Source: Lentisphaeria bacterium (GTDB taxonomy: Bacteria; Verrucomicrobiota; Lentisphaeria; Victivallales; Victivallaceae). From it: a stretch of DNA of 46,432 bases. The first letter of the stretch is position 1. Every line of letters starts with the position of its first letter. The stretch spans positions 1 to 46,432 of the forward strand of contig JAFVQX010000046.1 of NCBI GenBank assembly GCA_017504585.1, read 5' to 3'. The notes below the pieces were generated by a model. That model ran no database searches. It had not been told where the DNA came from and saw only the letters and a program-made list of their open reading frames with translations. The position numbers and the translations under genes are program-made. Of the stretch, positions 8,119-17,883 are shown piece by piece.

Positions 8119-9849
8119 CTATGGTATCGCGATATTACAGCATAAATTATAGACAGCCTCAGTCGTTGATGATAGTTTTAGAGATTCTTTGCCAGTTATT
8201 ATGCTCGATGATACAATTGAGTCTGTAATCGTCTTCAATAATGTATTAGTAACATCTTGTTTTCCAAGAATGTCTTGTAGCGGTTTTAAGTTTTTAGCGT
8301 TAACTCTTTCTGACGTGAAATCAAGAGATTTTAAATCGTTTTTTAATATTGCAGAAACAAAACCAAACAATATAAAAAAGCGATATTTTTTATTTGTTGA
8401 ATCTATACTGCCTGCTCTAAACATTGCTTCCAAACGATATAAACAGTGACCAGCCAAATAATAGGTAAGTGGTTGATGCTTAGGGTTGAATATGTCAGAA
8501 TTTTCCATCCCTAAATTTTTTGTCAATTCGCCATAATAACTTGTTACTTGATGTGGCTTTCTTAAGAACATCGCGGCAAATGCTTTAATTTGATTTTGAA
8601 CAGTTATTATTCGTGCTTTTATAACAGAACCATCGTTTAGGAATTGGTTTGAACGGCGTTCATAAAAAAGTTTTGGAGTTAAAGATGCTGCATTGTAATA
8701 GACTTCCAACGTTTTTTGGAAATTACTTAACGCAGCCAGTTGTTCTCGTTTTACTTGAGTCTGGCTGTTTGTAGCCAATGTAATATTATTTTTTGTGTCT
8801 ATATCTGTTGTTTCAATTATTTTCACAGGGATAGACAAATCACCTAAAGAATCTTTGTCAATATATTTGGCTAGAACATTACTTGTCTGACAACCATTGA
8901 CAATTTGATAATCAAACAATATAAATACGTCTCCAGTCTGCTGCAATCTATTAGCCACAATGGTAACACCATTATTCATTAGCGGAAACAAAAAGCAGTC
9001 TTCCCCATTTAATGTATCATTTATTTTACTGTTTACTGGATTGGTTAAATCTAGGAAGTCACGAATATTATCCTCAAATACATTCTTTACATTGCCATCA
9101 TCATCAACTATCAATTTTTTAAATTCCTTCAACGGTAATAAACCAACATAAGCCGATGTTACTGTTTTTATCTGAGGGAAAGATGTTTTAGAAGCAAAAT
9201 ATATTTGACATGTTAAATTGTTGCGCGCTTCCTTATACAAAGCGTTAATTTCATTGGCTCCGCAAAGCTTAAAAGCTATACTAGAAAATAAGGAAGCCTG
9301 CTCCAACTTATTTTTTAAGTTATTGGTAATGGACAAATGGTCATTTAAAGAATCATTAACTACTCCATTGCACACATAATAAAGATAGCATTTGGGGTTA
9401 TTTCTCAATGCGACAGCATGATTGGAAAATATATGTTCCCATAACGATTTCTTTTCTACAATATCATTATTGGCTTGTAAACCAATGCTTGACAAAAAGA
9501 AATCTTCTACACCCAAACAAAACTTGTTAACATCACCAGAGTCGAAATTTTGAGATGTTTTAGCTTGCACTAAAATCCATACTACATCCAAATAGTTATT
9601 ACGTTTCCTTAAGTCATCTATTTCTTCTTTTGAATTAACAAGCATTCCATTAACAATTAAAATTATTCCATCTAAACCTGTATCTGCCCCACTGCCTACT
9701 ACAATATCTGACAAATCAAATTCGCTAGAGTAATACTTTCGTGCGACAGAATAAACAGAGAATTTTTCAAAATCAACACTTTCGTTTTGTGATGGCAACT
9801 CATTCTCTGTTAAAAAATCTTTCACTAAATTTTTTGTTATAATGTTCAT
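8119..9849 (-). CDS. AIPR-family abortive infection (phage resistance) protein
   Basis: 576 residues, apparently intact. AIPR proteins are phage-defence factors thought to act through a nuclease and cause abortive infection. The N-terminal 100 residues carry a PD-(D/E)XK-like pattern: GADTGLDGI (Asp60) and, 35 residues on, VQAKTS (Gln95, Lys97). The central part has the conserved stretches ending in NGVTIVANR and DYQIVNGCQTSN (roughly residues 295-340), which are typical of the family. No signal peptide or membrane helix is seen. AAAGGA lies before the ATG. It is AT-rich compared with both flanks and is the only full-length gene between truncated defence or mobile genes, which suggests horizontal acquisition. 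Confidence 0.85.
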   Translation of the reverse strand: MNIITKNLVKDFLTENELPSQNESVDFEKFSVYSVARKYYSSEFDLSDIVVGSGADTGLDGIILIVNGMLVNSKEEIDDLRKRNNYLDVVWILVQAKTSQNFDSGDVNKFCLGVEDFFLSSIGLQANNDIVEKKSLWEHIFSNHAVALRNNPKCYLYYVCNGVVNDSLNDHLSITNNLKNKLEQASLFSSIAFKLCGANEINALYKEARNNLTCQIYFASKTSFPQIKTVTSAYVGLLPLKEFKKLIVDDDGNVKNVFEDNIRDFLDLTNPVNSKINDTLNGEDCFLFPLMNNGVTIVANRLQQTGDVFILFDYQIVNGCQTSNVLAKYIDKDSLGDLSIPVKIIETTDIDTKNNITLATNSQTQVKREQLAALSNFQKTLEVYYNAASLTPKLFYERRSNQFLNDGSVIKARIITVQNQIKAFAAMFLRKPHQVTSYYGELTKNLGMENSDIFNPKHQPLTYYLAGHCLYRLEAMFRAGSIDSTNKKYRFFILFGFVSAILKNDLKSLDFTSERVNAKNLKPLQDILGKQDVTNTLLKTITDSIVSSSIITGKESLKLSSTTEAVYNLCCNIAIP

Positions 9850-9870
9850 AATATTTCCTTTATGTTAAAG

Positions 9871-10107
9871 TTAGACTCGTGGACGTATTACTTTACTATA
9901 TTTACCATTGATATTGGCAAGCATAATTTCGTCATGGTAATTGAACCCTTCGCCCATTTCTGCGTAATTGTCAGTCGCCCAAAAGATATTTTTACCGGTG
10001 GTATGGTCTCGCAACAAGACTTCCAATACTTCAGGATATCTCTCCCGGAGATCAATCTCTGAAACATCGGCTGAATTGGTATTTAATTGGAGTTTTTGTT
10101 CTGTCAT
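9871..10107 (-). pseudogene. Restriction-modification subunit M-like protein, N-terminal remnant
   Basis: A 78-residue frame with LRERYPEVLEVLLRDHTTGK, NIFWATDNYAEMGEGFNYHD and KVIRPRV. This matches the N-terminus of large methylase proteins annotated as restriction endonuclease subunit M in Bacteroides-like genomes, which go on to a helicase-distinct SAM-binding domain. Everything after the PRV motif is missing: the frame stops and the AIPR gene begins 21 bp later. It has its own promoter and an AGGTG ribosome-binding site, so the 5' part of the old gene now serves as the leader of the AIPR gene. The family assignment is from memory of the N-terminal motif. Confidence 0.55.
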
Positions 10108-10139
10108 ATTCTCACCTGAAACTTACTGTTTTCAAGTAA

Positions 10140-10167
10140 AATATAGCATCTGTTATATCTTTTGCAA
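10140..10167 (-). promoter_or_regulatory. Promoter of the defence operon
   Basis: Read on the - strand: TTGCAA (10167-10162), a 16-bp spacer and TATATT (10145-10140). The predicted transcript starts about 25 bp before the remnant methylase start codon and would run through AIPR to the terminator at 7686. Confidence 0.5.
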
Positions 10168-10282
10168 GCAGGATTTTTGTTCTTTGGTTGACTTTCTATA
10201 TTTTTGTTGAAGCAATTTAAATTTCTCCGAGCGACAAGTCGATTGTAAATTAGCCAAAAAGAGCAAAAAGAAAGGAAAAATA

Positions 10283-10660
10283 ATGGTTTATTTCGAAGAT
10301 TGTTGGGAAATTCAAAAGCGGCAGACGGAAACATTGCAGAAAGTTTTTGAAGTTTGCTGTAAGGCAATGGAAGTAGAAAGTGACCGGCAGGAAGCTATCG
10401 GAACATTGCAGTTTTTTGATCGGCAGCAGGCTATTAACACTTTGCTTAAACTGCGTTACAAATATTACTGCACAAATCAAATTTTCATGGATCATTTACT
10501 GCTTTGCGGGCTTTCTGACGAACAACTGCAAAATAAGTTAAAAAACATCATTCAGGACATTTATTTGCTCGCTTTAATGAAATACTGTGCCGAAGAAGCA
10601 GTAAAAAGCATGGCAAAACAGGCATTGGAAACGAGCAGGCAAAACAATTGGAACTTTTGA
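10283..10660 (+). CDS. Hypothetical helical protein
   Basis: 125 residues, not recognised. The sequence is strongly helical, with several Gln/Lys/Leu-rich stretches (LQFFDRQQAINTLLKLRYKY, NKLKNIIQDIYLLALMKYCA), five cysteines and no signal peptide or membrane segment. A good AAAGGA site at 10272-10277 lies six bases before the ATG. Codon use and the AT-rich context resemble the neighbouring defence island, not the glycan operon on the right. It is transcribed divergently from the defence operon and convergently with the GH2 gene. The next 239 bp (10661-10899) contain no gene; a weak hairpin near 10708 lacks a T-run. Confidence 0.6.
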   Translation: MVYFEDCWEIQKRQTETLQKVFEVCCKAMEVESDRQEAIGTLQFFDRQQAINTLLKLRYKYYCTNQIFMDHLLLCGLSDEQLQNKLKNIIQDIYLLALMKYCAEEAVKSMAKQALETSRQNNWNF

Positions 10661-10899
10661 AATAACTGTTGCGTATTAAAGCATACAAATTTGCCAAACA
10701 CTACAGAGCTGTCAAGGATTGCTTGGCAGTTCCGTAATTCATAAAGTTACTTTTCTTCTTCGGGTGCGTCCATGCGTTATGGTTGTTTGAATAATTGCTT
10801 CCCTCTACTATTCTTTTAAAGTTTCAATACAAAAGTTGATCTTGCAGTTTTTTACTTACCTCCCCGTATCAGGGGACAAAGCCGATGCTCTTTACCAAG

Positions 10900-12543
10900 T
10901 TACTTATTCAGCAGTTTGCTTAATCTCCGCCAGGCTTCTTTAGGCTGCCGATGTTCATCCACCAGCCCTTTGCGGTTAAAGCCGTTGGCACGCCACTGGG
11001 AATTGTAAGATATATAGGTTCTGGCATCGCAATATTGCCAGAGCATAACTCCACTGAAACGGGGGTGCTGCATGATGTACTGCATAACATACTCTTGCAG
11101 ATCGGCCTGATAATCTTCGCTCCAACGCTGACCGCCCCGCAAGCCCAGAGTCGCTTCGGCTCCGATTTCGCTGATCAGGAGCGGTTTGTTTGCCAGCTTG
11201 GCTGTTGAAGCAAATTCAGCAAGTTCTGCAAGGGTTTTATCAATGGCTCCCGGTTCAAAAAACTGGTTGAATTCCATGGTGTACCATCCGGGATAAGTAT
11301 TGATCGAAATAATATCCACCAGATCCAGGCAGCAATCATTCAGCGGCCGGCAAGTGGCAAAAGTTACCGGCCGGGAGCGGTCGATTTTACGCAAAGAGTC
11401 TGCCAGTTTGCCAATCAACAGCCGTGCCGATGGGACATCGCTGACACATTCATTGAGAAATCCCCACATGATAACTGACGGGTGATTATGGCTTTTGGCT
11501 GCCATAAGTTCTGCTTCGCGGAGCTGCCGCTGCTGGAAAAGCTCATCGGTCAGGCTCTCTTCGGTATTGCCCCAGCCGAGAGTTTCCTCCCATACAAGCA
11601 TACCCAGCCGGTCGCACATGTTCAAAAAATCGCTGCTCTGGGGGTAGTGGCTGCCCCGGATGCAGTTGTATCCGGCAGCTTTGATCATCAGCAAATCGCT
11701 GGCCTGAATACTCAACGGCACAGCATAGCCGAAGTCAGGGTGGCTGTCATGGCGATTCACACCTTTAAGGAAAAGTTTTTTGTCGTTGAGGTAAATTTCG
11801 CCATTTTTAACTTTAACAGTACGCAGACCGAACTCTTCGGTAAAACTTATTCCGTTGACCATTACGGTGATTTTGTGCAAATGGGGCGAGTCCGGGCTCC
11901 AGATTGACGGATTTGCTACTTGCATCTGCTGCCGGAACATACCTGCTGCCAGCTCTATTGTCTTACTGCTGCTGCTATTGTCAAAGGTGACTTCCGCATG
12001 GGTACAATCGGTTGTTTTGCCCCAGAGTTTGAACTCCACATCAACGATGCCTTTTTCAATATCCAGCGGAGTCACTTTCAGGTATTCAAGATCAAACTCA
12101 TTGATTTCTTTGATCGTTACCTTGCGGTAGATCCCGCCGTAGGCATAAAAATCGTATTTGCGGTGGAATGTGGCTGCGGGGGTATCTTCAAACTCATTGC
12201 TGACCGCCACAACTAATTCATGCTCTTGCAGCATTCCGGCGTTAAACCGAATGGTACGTGCAGAAAATGCTCCATCGATATCGGCAAGCCAAGTCCCGTC
12301 CCAGTAAACTTTTCCCCGCAATCCCACGCCTTCCAATGTCAATGCCGCATTTCCGCCGATATATACCTTGCGGCAGTATACTCCAGTCCCCCGCTGCAAA
12401 GCATACTCCGAAAGGGTATCAAAGCATCCTGGCACCGGAGCAAAAGAGTTGAACTCGATTTTATCCGGGTAAAACTCCGTAACCGGGGCGGGCAGAAAAG
12501 CAAACTTCCACAAGCCGGAAAGATCATATTTCTGATATTTCAT
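10900..12543 (-). CDS. Glycoside hydrolase family 2 (beta-glycosidase), intracellular
   Basis: 547 residues. Layout: N-terminal jelly-roll sugar-binding domain (about 1-150), an immunoglobulin-like domain (about 155-245) and a TIM barrel (about 250-540). The acid/base glutamate is in GFLNECVSD (Glu365) and the nucleophile in ISEIGAEA (Glu459); KGVNRHDSHPDFG is the typical start of the GH2 barrel. No signal peptide, so it probably works in the cytoplasm on imported oligosaccharides. It is shorter than beta-galactosidases and closest in layout to beta-glucuronidase-like GH2 members; substrate unknown. The frame is open from 12600, but the ATG at 12543 has AAAGG upstream and lies 22 bp after the preceding gene. 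Last gene of the locus 1 operon. Confidence 0.88.
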   Translation of the reverse strand: MKYQKYDLSGLWKFAFLPAPVTEFYPDKIEFNSFAPVPGCFDTLSEYALQRGTGVYCRKVYIGGNAALTLEGVGLRGKVYWDGTWLADIDGAFSARTIRFNAGMLQEHELVVAVSNEFEDTPAATFHRKYDFYAYGGIYRKVTIKEINEFDLEYLKVTPLDIEKGIVDVEFKLWGKTTDCTHAEVTFDNSSSSKTIELAAGMFRQQMQVANPSIWSPDSPHLHKITVMVNGISFTEEFGLRTVKVKNGEIYLNDKKLFLKGVNRHDSHPDFGYAVPLSIQASDLLMIKAAGYNCIRGSHYPQSSDFLNMCDRLGMLVWEETLGWGNTEESLTDELFQQRQLREAELMAAKSHNHPSVIMWGFLNECVSDVPSARLLIGKLADSLRKIDRSRPVTFATCRPLNDCCLDLVDIISINTYPGWYTMEFNQFFEPGAIDKTLAELAEFASTAKLANKPLLISEIGAEATLGLRGGQRWSEDYQADLQEYVMQYIMQHPRFSGVMLWQYCDARTYISYNSQWRANGFNRKGLVDEHRQPKEAWRRLSKLLNK

Positions 12544-12565
12544 AATATTCGGCCTTTCGCATGGG

Positions 12566-15500
12566 TCATTTGCCAATTTTGCGGATCTCCAGCATAGCAT
12601 AGCTGCGTTTGCCGATTTTTACTGCGGCGCGGGGCAGCTCTTTATTGCTGAATACATCAATGACTTTGTATTTGCCGTAATTCAACTTTGTTACATCAAA
12701 TTCAGCAACAGTTGCTTCGCCGGGATTGCCGATCAGCAGCAGCGTCTTGCCTTCCGGATGAATGACCTGGGTCGTGCGGATAGCCGGAGCACTGCACTTG
12801 ACCGGCTGCTCAACTTTGCCGTAGAAAGGCAAAGTCTGACATTGGGGATCACCGTAACCGAAAGTAAAGGGATAATCGCGGGAGAGTCGATACTCTTTGC
12901 TTTTGATGAATACCCCCTGATCGAATATATTCAGCAAGCCATAAGAGAAGCCGAAAGCAATAAGTGTACGCAATTCATCTTCCCTGTTTTTGCCCCGGGT
13001 GGAAACGATGGTTTTGGGTATGATCCCGGATTGAGTACCGGCAGTATCTGCCAGAATAAAACTTTCCGGGAAACGGTCAAAGTATTCACCGCCGCCGCTG
13101 CTGCGCTCATGGGTGATGGTTGTGGCACAAAATGCAGTTACCGGTACTGCCTGACCGTGTGTGGCATGCAGATCCACCCACGGGACACCGTAAGTGAGTC
13201 GGTTTTCGGTGTAGAGCATGTGGGCAGTACGCTTGCATAACTCACGCCACTTGAAAAGATTGGCTCCCGGCCGCATACCCTGTGGAGCGATCATCAATAT
13301 ATTGTCGTTATGCAGGTATGGCACCACACCTTTTCGCACCCGGTAGGCATTACCGGCTGTTTCGTTAAAGCCGCCGCCCAGCGGAAAACAGTCAAAATTC
13401 ATGCCGTCAAACCCCAAACGGGCCTCATTACGCATTTCATAAAGAAGTTTATCCAGATAACTGTCGCACAAATTTGTGTAATACTCGTTGGTTGCATCAT
13501 CTACGGCATAAGTAGCCGGAACCCATTCGGCTTTATACATTTCAGCTTCCGGCCAGCGGCAGGAATAGAGTGCCGGATCGTGATAAAGCAGAAAGTATTT
13601 GGGGCCGTACATTCGCCAATCCCGGACGGCCCGGTGCAATATTTCGGGGGCAACCAGCGGCATGTGTTTTTCCATCCACTTGCGGTTGCGTTCCACATAA
13701 TCTGTGGCAAAAGCCAGCCGTTCTTTTTCGCTGGGAGCTTTGTTCCGGTGGTCAAAAAGAAATTTGTAGTAACTGCGGTCATTGCCCGGCAACTGACCAA
13801 TGGGGTAATAGAGCGTGGAAACCAGATTGGCTTTGGCTGCCATGGGGGCAAAGTCGCAACCGGCAGGCTCGTCGTAGTTATACATTTTTTCGCCGATTTT
13901 GCGGAATTTTTCGTTCTGGGGTTTGACCGGAGTCGGCTGGAAACCCAAAACCAGCTCAATGGGTTTGTTCCGCAAGAGAGCACGGCGGTTGATAATGTCC
14001 AGCGTAAAAGTAACTTTGCCCTTTTCCCGCGTAAGGCGGTAGTAATACTTGTTGCGGTCAACCACAAAATGTTTGTCGCTGTCCATGATAAAGGAAAAGC
14101 CTTTGTAGTTTTCGCCGAACCAGAAATAGGGCAGCAGCTGACTGGTGCGGGTGCCGTTGCCTTTGAGTTCCAGCACGCCTTCGCCTGCCGGGATCGTCAG
14201 GGCGGGAGCTTCCTTTGCCCGGGATCCGGCTTTGGTGAGTACGTTGTAATATTTGGCAAATTCTTCACGCATGGGAATTTCCAGCTGCAGAGAGTTCACC
14301 ATTATATTGTGCCGCGGATGAATTTTGATGGTAGCTTTGCAAAATCCGTCGTAATCATATTCCTGGAGGATCGTAAAAGTTATCTTGTTCTGATATGCCA
14401 GAACAACTTCATAAACGATCCGGTCTTTTTCGGCGGAAAGCAGCTTAACTGACTTGGTGGTCAATGGTTTGCCGTGCAAAAGCAACTGTACCGGTCCGGC
14501 CATTATATCGGTATTTTCGGCAACGATATTGCTCCACAAACCTTCACCCAGCTTGTAGCCGGTGAGCAGAGCGTGGATTTCTTTTTTTTCCGCATCGTGC
14601 TTAAGGGGTTTGAATGGTGGAACGATGACCCGTTCTTTACCGATATTCAGACCTTGCCACGGAAATTTTGCCACGGCAAATGTCCGGGTGTGGGTGTAAA
14701 GTTTTTTATCCTTGCCGATGGCTTTCAAGTTTACAGTGTATTTACCCAGACGCAGATCGGGCAGATGGGTTTCTGCTTCAAAGTCGGCAATGACCGTTTG
14801 TCCGTTGCCCTGCTTGAAGCTTTTAAGAACATTGCCGGCAGCATCCTGCACGGTGATTTCGGCCTGTACGCATGGCAGTTTTTTGTTGAAAGTAGCCGCA
14901 ACGCGTAATTTATTGCCGAAAGAGGGGTAAAAACCAGCGTTCAAATAGGGTAATCCGGCGTTGTCCTGATAGCTGGCAGTTCTGAAAGCCTTACGCAGAT
15001 CCCAGAAAAGATAATGTTTGTAATAGGTGGTTTTGCCGTCGATACTGGTAATATGAGATACCAGCACCCGGTCTTTGCCGGGCATTTGCGCCATTGTGTA
15101 TAATGAATAATCCAGTTTGCTGCCCGGTTCAACCAATGCTTTATTGCTGCGGATAAACTGTTTTTTAGCTTTGCCGACAAAGTCCGGGTTGGTTATATCC
15201 AGCGTGGCGGCTCCTTCCAAACCCACAAAATAACTTTTGGAAAGCACGCGCAATGGTTTATCAGTCTGATTTTCCACCCGGTAACTGAAACGGTAGTGGT
15301 GGGCGCTGCGGAAATTTTCATGGCCGAACCCGTCAAAACTTACCGCCGGAGCAGCGTTGTCGATAATAACAGTTGCCATTTCGCCTTTTTTACGGGGCAA
15401 ATGCAAATAACCGATTTCCCGTTTGCTGTCCCAATGGCGGATCATCTGCAAGCCCCATTTCTGACCGTGTTCAATGGCTTTGACCTTTAATGCCTCTACC

Positions 15501-15970
15501 GGAACAAACACTTCGCTTACCCAGCACTCACCCCGCAAGCTGTTCAAAAGATCCGGGGCAAAGCCGTTGGCAATGACTGTGCCTTGGGGATAAATACCTT
15601 TGCCGGTGCTGTCAAATCTGATCACCACAGGAGTTTTGGCTGCAGGCGGCAAAAGCTGGATCTCCACCATATCCTTATCAGACAATTTCTGCGGGGCACG
15701 GGGTATTTCGCTGACCATGGAAAGATAAAAACCTTTGCCGGTAAATGCCACTTTGAAGTTACTCAAGCGATAGGTCATTTGTTGGGTCGCAGCCGAAGTG
15801 CCGCCAAAGAATGCTCCGGCACATTTCCACTCGTCAGCACTGTTTTTGCCGTCAATGACCGGCGGTGTTTTAATAAAATTGCTGCGGAGAAGTGTGTCAG
15901 TAGAGAGTTCAGCTGCTGACAGCGTGCAGATACCGCAGGCAGCTAAAAAAATACAATAAACTTTTTTCAT
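12566..15970 (-). CDS. Large secreted glycoside hydrolase-like protein (CBM9-like + DUF6067)
   Basis: 1134 residues. Residues 1-20 are a signal peptide (MKKVYCIFLAACGICTLSAA). A CBM9-like module follows (about 30-200; PPVIDGKNSADEWKCAGAFF is its usual start). The rest, from about residue 400, looks like the DUF6067 type related to GH123-like TIM-barrel enzymes, with motifs FPWQGLNIGKERVIVPPFKP and GFDGMNFDCFPLGG. The acidic residues of that second motif are candidate active-site residues. Exported, probably to the cell surface or periplasm, and predicted to bind and cleave a complex glycan; no substrate can be named. It lies between the prepilin-like gene (18 bp upstream) and GH2 (22 bp downstream) in one operon. 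Confidence 0.7.
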   Translation of the reverse strand: MKKVYCIFLAACGICTLSAAELSTDTLLRSNFIKTPPVIDGKNSADEWKCAGAFFGGTSAATQQMTYRLSNFKVAFTGKGFYLSMVSEIPRAPQKLSDKDMVEIQLLPPAAKTPVVIRFDSTGKGIYPQGTVIANGFAPDLLNSLRGECWVSEVFVPVEALKVKAIEHGQKWGLQMIRHWDSKREIGYLHLPRKKGEMATVIIDNAAPAVSFDGFGHENFRSAHHYRFSYRVENQTDKPLRVLSKSYFVGLEGAATLDITNPDFVGKAKKQFIRSNKALVEPGSKLDYSLYTMAQMPGKDRVLVSHITSIDGKTTYYKHYLFWDLRKAFRTASYQDNAGLPYLNAGFYPSFGNKLRVAATFNKKLPCVQAEITVQDAAGNVLKSFKQGNGQTVIADFEAETHLPDLRLGKYTVNLKAIGKDKKLYTHTRTFAVAKFPWQGLNIGKERVIVPPFKPLKHDAEKKEIHALLTGYKLGEGLWSNIVAENTDIMAGPVQLLLHGKPLTTKSVKLLSAEKDRIVYEVVLAYQNKITFTILQEYDYDGFCKATIKIHPRHNIMVNSLQLEIPMREEFAKYYNVLTKAGSRAKEAPALTIPAGEGVLELKGNGTRTSQLLPYFWFGENYKGFSFIMDSDKHFVVDRNKYYYRLTREKGKVTFTLDIINRRALLRNKPIELVLGFQPTPVKPQNEKFRKIGEKMYNYDEPAGCDFAPMAAKANLVSTLYYPIGQLPGNDRSYYKFLFDHRNKAPSEKERLAFATDYVERNRKWMEKHMPLVAPEILHRAVRDWRMYGPKYFLLYHDPALYSCRWPEAEMYKAEWVPATYAVDDATNEYYTNLCDSYLDKLLYEMRNEARLGFDGMNFDCFPLGGGFNETAGNAYRVRKGVVPYLHNDNILMIAPQGMRPGANLFKWRELCKRTAHMLYTENRLTYGVPWVDLHATHGQAVPVTAFCATTITHERSSGGGEYFDRFPESFILADTAGTQSGIIPKTIVSTRGKNREDELRTLIAFGFSYGLLNIFDQGVFIKSKEYRLSRDYPFTFGYGDPQCQTLPFYGKVEQPVKCSAPAIRTTQVIHPEGKTLLLIGNPGEATVAEFDVTKLNYGKYKVIDVFSNKELPRAAVKIGKRSYAMLEIRKIGK

Positions 15971-15988
15971 AGTATCAAGCCTTTATTA

Positions 15989-16714
15989 TCATGGTTTTTC
16001 AAATTTATCTATCAAATAGAGTATAACATGTATATCTCCGGAGGTGGTATCTTTGCGTATAGCAGACTCTACCTGACCGCCCAGACAGAGTGCATTAGTC
16101 ATCTGCGGGTGATTGGGCGTGTAGGTTGTACCGGCATTATCATGATTCCCCTTATCCGCATAAATACCGTTTTCGGGGCGATCTCTACCAATAAGCAATC
16201 GGGCACACTGGGCAACATCGTCAGCTTTGAGCCAGCTGTTGCTGCCCAAATGCTGCATACCAACATCGTTGCCGACAAACATAAAATAGGTGGGTCGGGC
16301 AGGATTGGGTGCAGTCGCGCTCGGACAGATAAAATATTTTTCGCACACCTGTCCCCACGCAGTACTGCCAGTCTTGAATTCCTGGCCGATGTAACCGTTG
16401 CTGTAAAGAGCATAATGCAGTTTGCATTGCGAGTAGCCGCCGCCGGTACCTTCGGCATAATGAGCACCGCCTTTGCCGCTGCAAGCGGATTTCGTACAAA
16501 GTTCAGCAGGCAGAAAACCATGGTTATCATTGGCATACATAAAAGTCGCCACCCCCACATCTTTGAGCTTGGCTATACAACTGGCATTGCGGGCACGCTC
16601 TCTTGCTGCGGAAAGTGCGGGCAGCAGCATGGCTGCCAAGATGGCTATAATAGCGATCACAACCAAGAGTTCGATTAGAGTAAAATTGCTCTTTTTTGCA
16701 GGTGATTTTTTCAT
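15989..16714 (-). CDS. Prepilin-like N-methylation-motif protein (locus 1)
   Basis: 241 residues. A short positively charged leader ([10 protein letters not shown]) is followed by [20 protein letters not shown], the type IV pilin/pseudopilin helix, then a variable globular domain of about 200 residues with paired cysteines. The residue before the Phe is Asn where prepilin peptidases usually need Gly. The C-terminal motif is a degenerate version ([12 protein letters not shown]) of the F-x-DGH box seen in related proteins of this lineage. It is the second gene of the operon, 3 bp after the WbsX-like gene. Function is unknown; surface exposure via the helix is expected and glycan capture is an inference from the operon. 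Confidence 0.85.
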   Translation of the reverse strand: MKKSPAKKSNFTLIELLVVIAIIAILAAMLLPALSAARERARNASCIAKLKDVGVATFMYANDNHGFLPAELCTKSACSGKGGAHYAEGTGGGYSQCKLHYALYSNGYIGQEFKTGSTAWGQVCEKYFICPSATAPNPARPTYFMFVGNDVGMQHLGSNSWLKADDVAQCARLLIGRDRPENGIYADKGNHDNAGTTYTPNHPQMTNALCLGGQVESAIRKDTTSGDIHVILYLIDKFEKP

Positions 16715-16717
16715 AGC

Positions 16718-17851
16718 TTACGCCTCCTCTTTGTTATTACGGAATTTTTTTATTGCATCAAGAAATTGGTATTTTACAACGGTATCCGGCTCCAAAAAAC
16801 TGCCTTCGGTCCACTCGTTCCAGGCGTTGATAAAAATCAGTTGCTCTGCTTCCGGACGCTTTGCCAGCAAGTTTGCGGTGTTTTCCAACTGGCGGGCAAA
16901 CTCCTGCGGGGTGGATTCCATTACCGGCAAATAGGGGTAAGCTCCCTGCCGGAAAACATCGGATTGGATTGTCCGGGGCGTGGTGTCCCACCCGGCTGTG
17001 ATCACCGGATAGTAGGGCTTGGGCAAGGTTTTCATAGCTTTTTCTGCCATCCGGCAATATTCGTCACCGGCAACGGCATAATCAACTACCGGAAAACTGT
17101 TCATCCATACATCGGTAGCAAAAACGCAGTTGTAACTGGTGTAGCTGTCAAAGCCGATCTTATTGCTCCAATCCGGCGTACAGCAAACATATTGGGGGTG
17201 GTTATCCAGATTATCGTACCATATAGCGTTGATGTGTATACCCGGGAGCCCGGCGGCTTTGACCTTTCTCCGCAGCATTTCCAACGCTTGAGCGGCTCCT
17301 TCCATGCCGCCCATTTGGATAATAAAGCGGTTGACCTGATAGATGGAAAAATAAGGTACATTTTCAACATACCAGTACAGCGGACTGGTCAGGTACTTTC
17401 CCACAATAATATCCCACACATCGCCGATATTCTCCAAGGTATTGTTCCAACCGTAGAGCAAGTCTGATTTGGCGGCCTTGCTGTACCCCACCGGGTGGCG
17501 ATCCATCCAGTCGTGGTTGGCAAACATTAACGCAAACTTCATGCGGTCACGATTTTTTGCTTTCAGAAAACCCTCATCCAAAGCCCGTTCAAGATATGGT
17601 CCATCGTACCAGTACCAGTCAAAGACAAAAGCATCGATCCCGGCGTCGGCAGCGGCATCGATTTTTTTTGCCATAACTGCGGGGTCAGCTTCATCTTCAT
17701 AGCCCCACAATGGCTGACGAGGAAGCCGGTGCCCGGAGAAGCGGACTCCGGCACACTTCATAAGTTCCCACTCGGTCCAGCCGGGACCGTGATACTCTTC
17801 ATTGCGTTTATCCGCATGATAGTTGGGAAAATAGTAAGCAGCGATCTGCAT
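16718..17851 (-). CDS. WbsX / GH99-like protein
   Basis: 377 residues, cytoplasmic by lack of a signal peptide. It is a TIM-barrel protein of the WbsX (GH99-like) family: AAYYFPNYH at the start, [27 protein letters not shown] and, near the C-terminus, [17 protein letters not shown], whose acidic residues are the likely active site. Members are annotated both as glycosyltransferases in polysaccharide clusters and as GH99-related hydrolases; a place in a degradation operon favours the hydrolase reading. The longest frame starts at 17926, but the ATG at 17851 has a clear AAAGGAG six bases upstream and matches its paralogue at 23944. First gene of the locus 1 operon. Confidence 0.8.
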   Translation of the reverse strand: MQIAAYYFPNYHADKRNEEYHGPGWTEWELMKCAGVRFSGHRLPRQPLWGYEDEADPAVMAKKIDAAADAGIDAFVFDWYWYDGPYLERALDEGFLKAKNRDRMKFALMFANHDWMDRHPVGYSKAAKSDLLYGWNNTLENIGDVWDIIVGKYLTSPLYWYVENVPYFSIYQVNRFIIQMGGMEGAAQALEMLRRKVKAAGLPGIHINAIWYDNLDNHPQYVCCTPDWSNKIGFDSYTSYNCVFATDVWMNSFPVVDYAVAGDEYCRMAEKAMKTLPKPYYPVITAGWDTTPRTIQSDVFRQGAYPYLPVMESTPQEFARQLENTANLLAKRPEAEQLIFINAWNEWTEGSFLEPDTVVKYQFLDAIKKFRNNKEEA

Positions 17852-17883
17852 ATAAACTCCTTTAAAAATTGTTCCTTTGCTCT

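Noticed and set aside
10661..10899. Possible gene fragment after the 125-residue hypothetical protein (an open stretch near 10672-10731)
   Set aside because: Only about 20 codons without a start or ribosome-binding site; no family could be recognised.
13310..14452. 380-codon open frame on the + strand
   Set aside because: Fully antisense to the DUF6067-type gene; composition and lack of any domain or ribosome-binding site show it is a shadow of that gene.
16028..16678. 216-codon open frame on the + strand
   Set aside because: Antisense to the locus 1 prepilin-like gene; the apparent start has no support.
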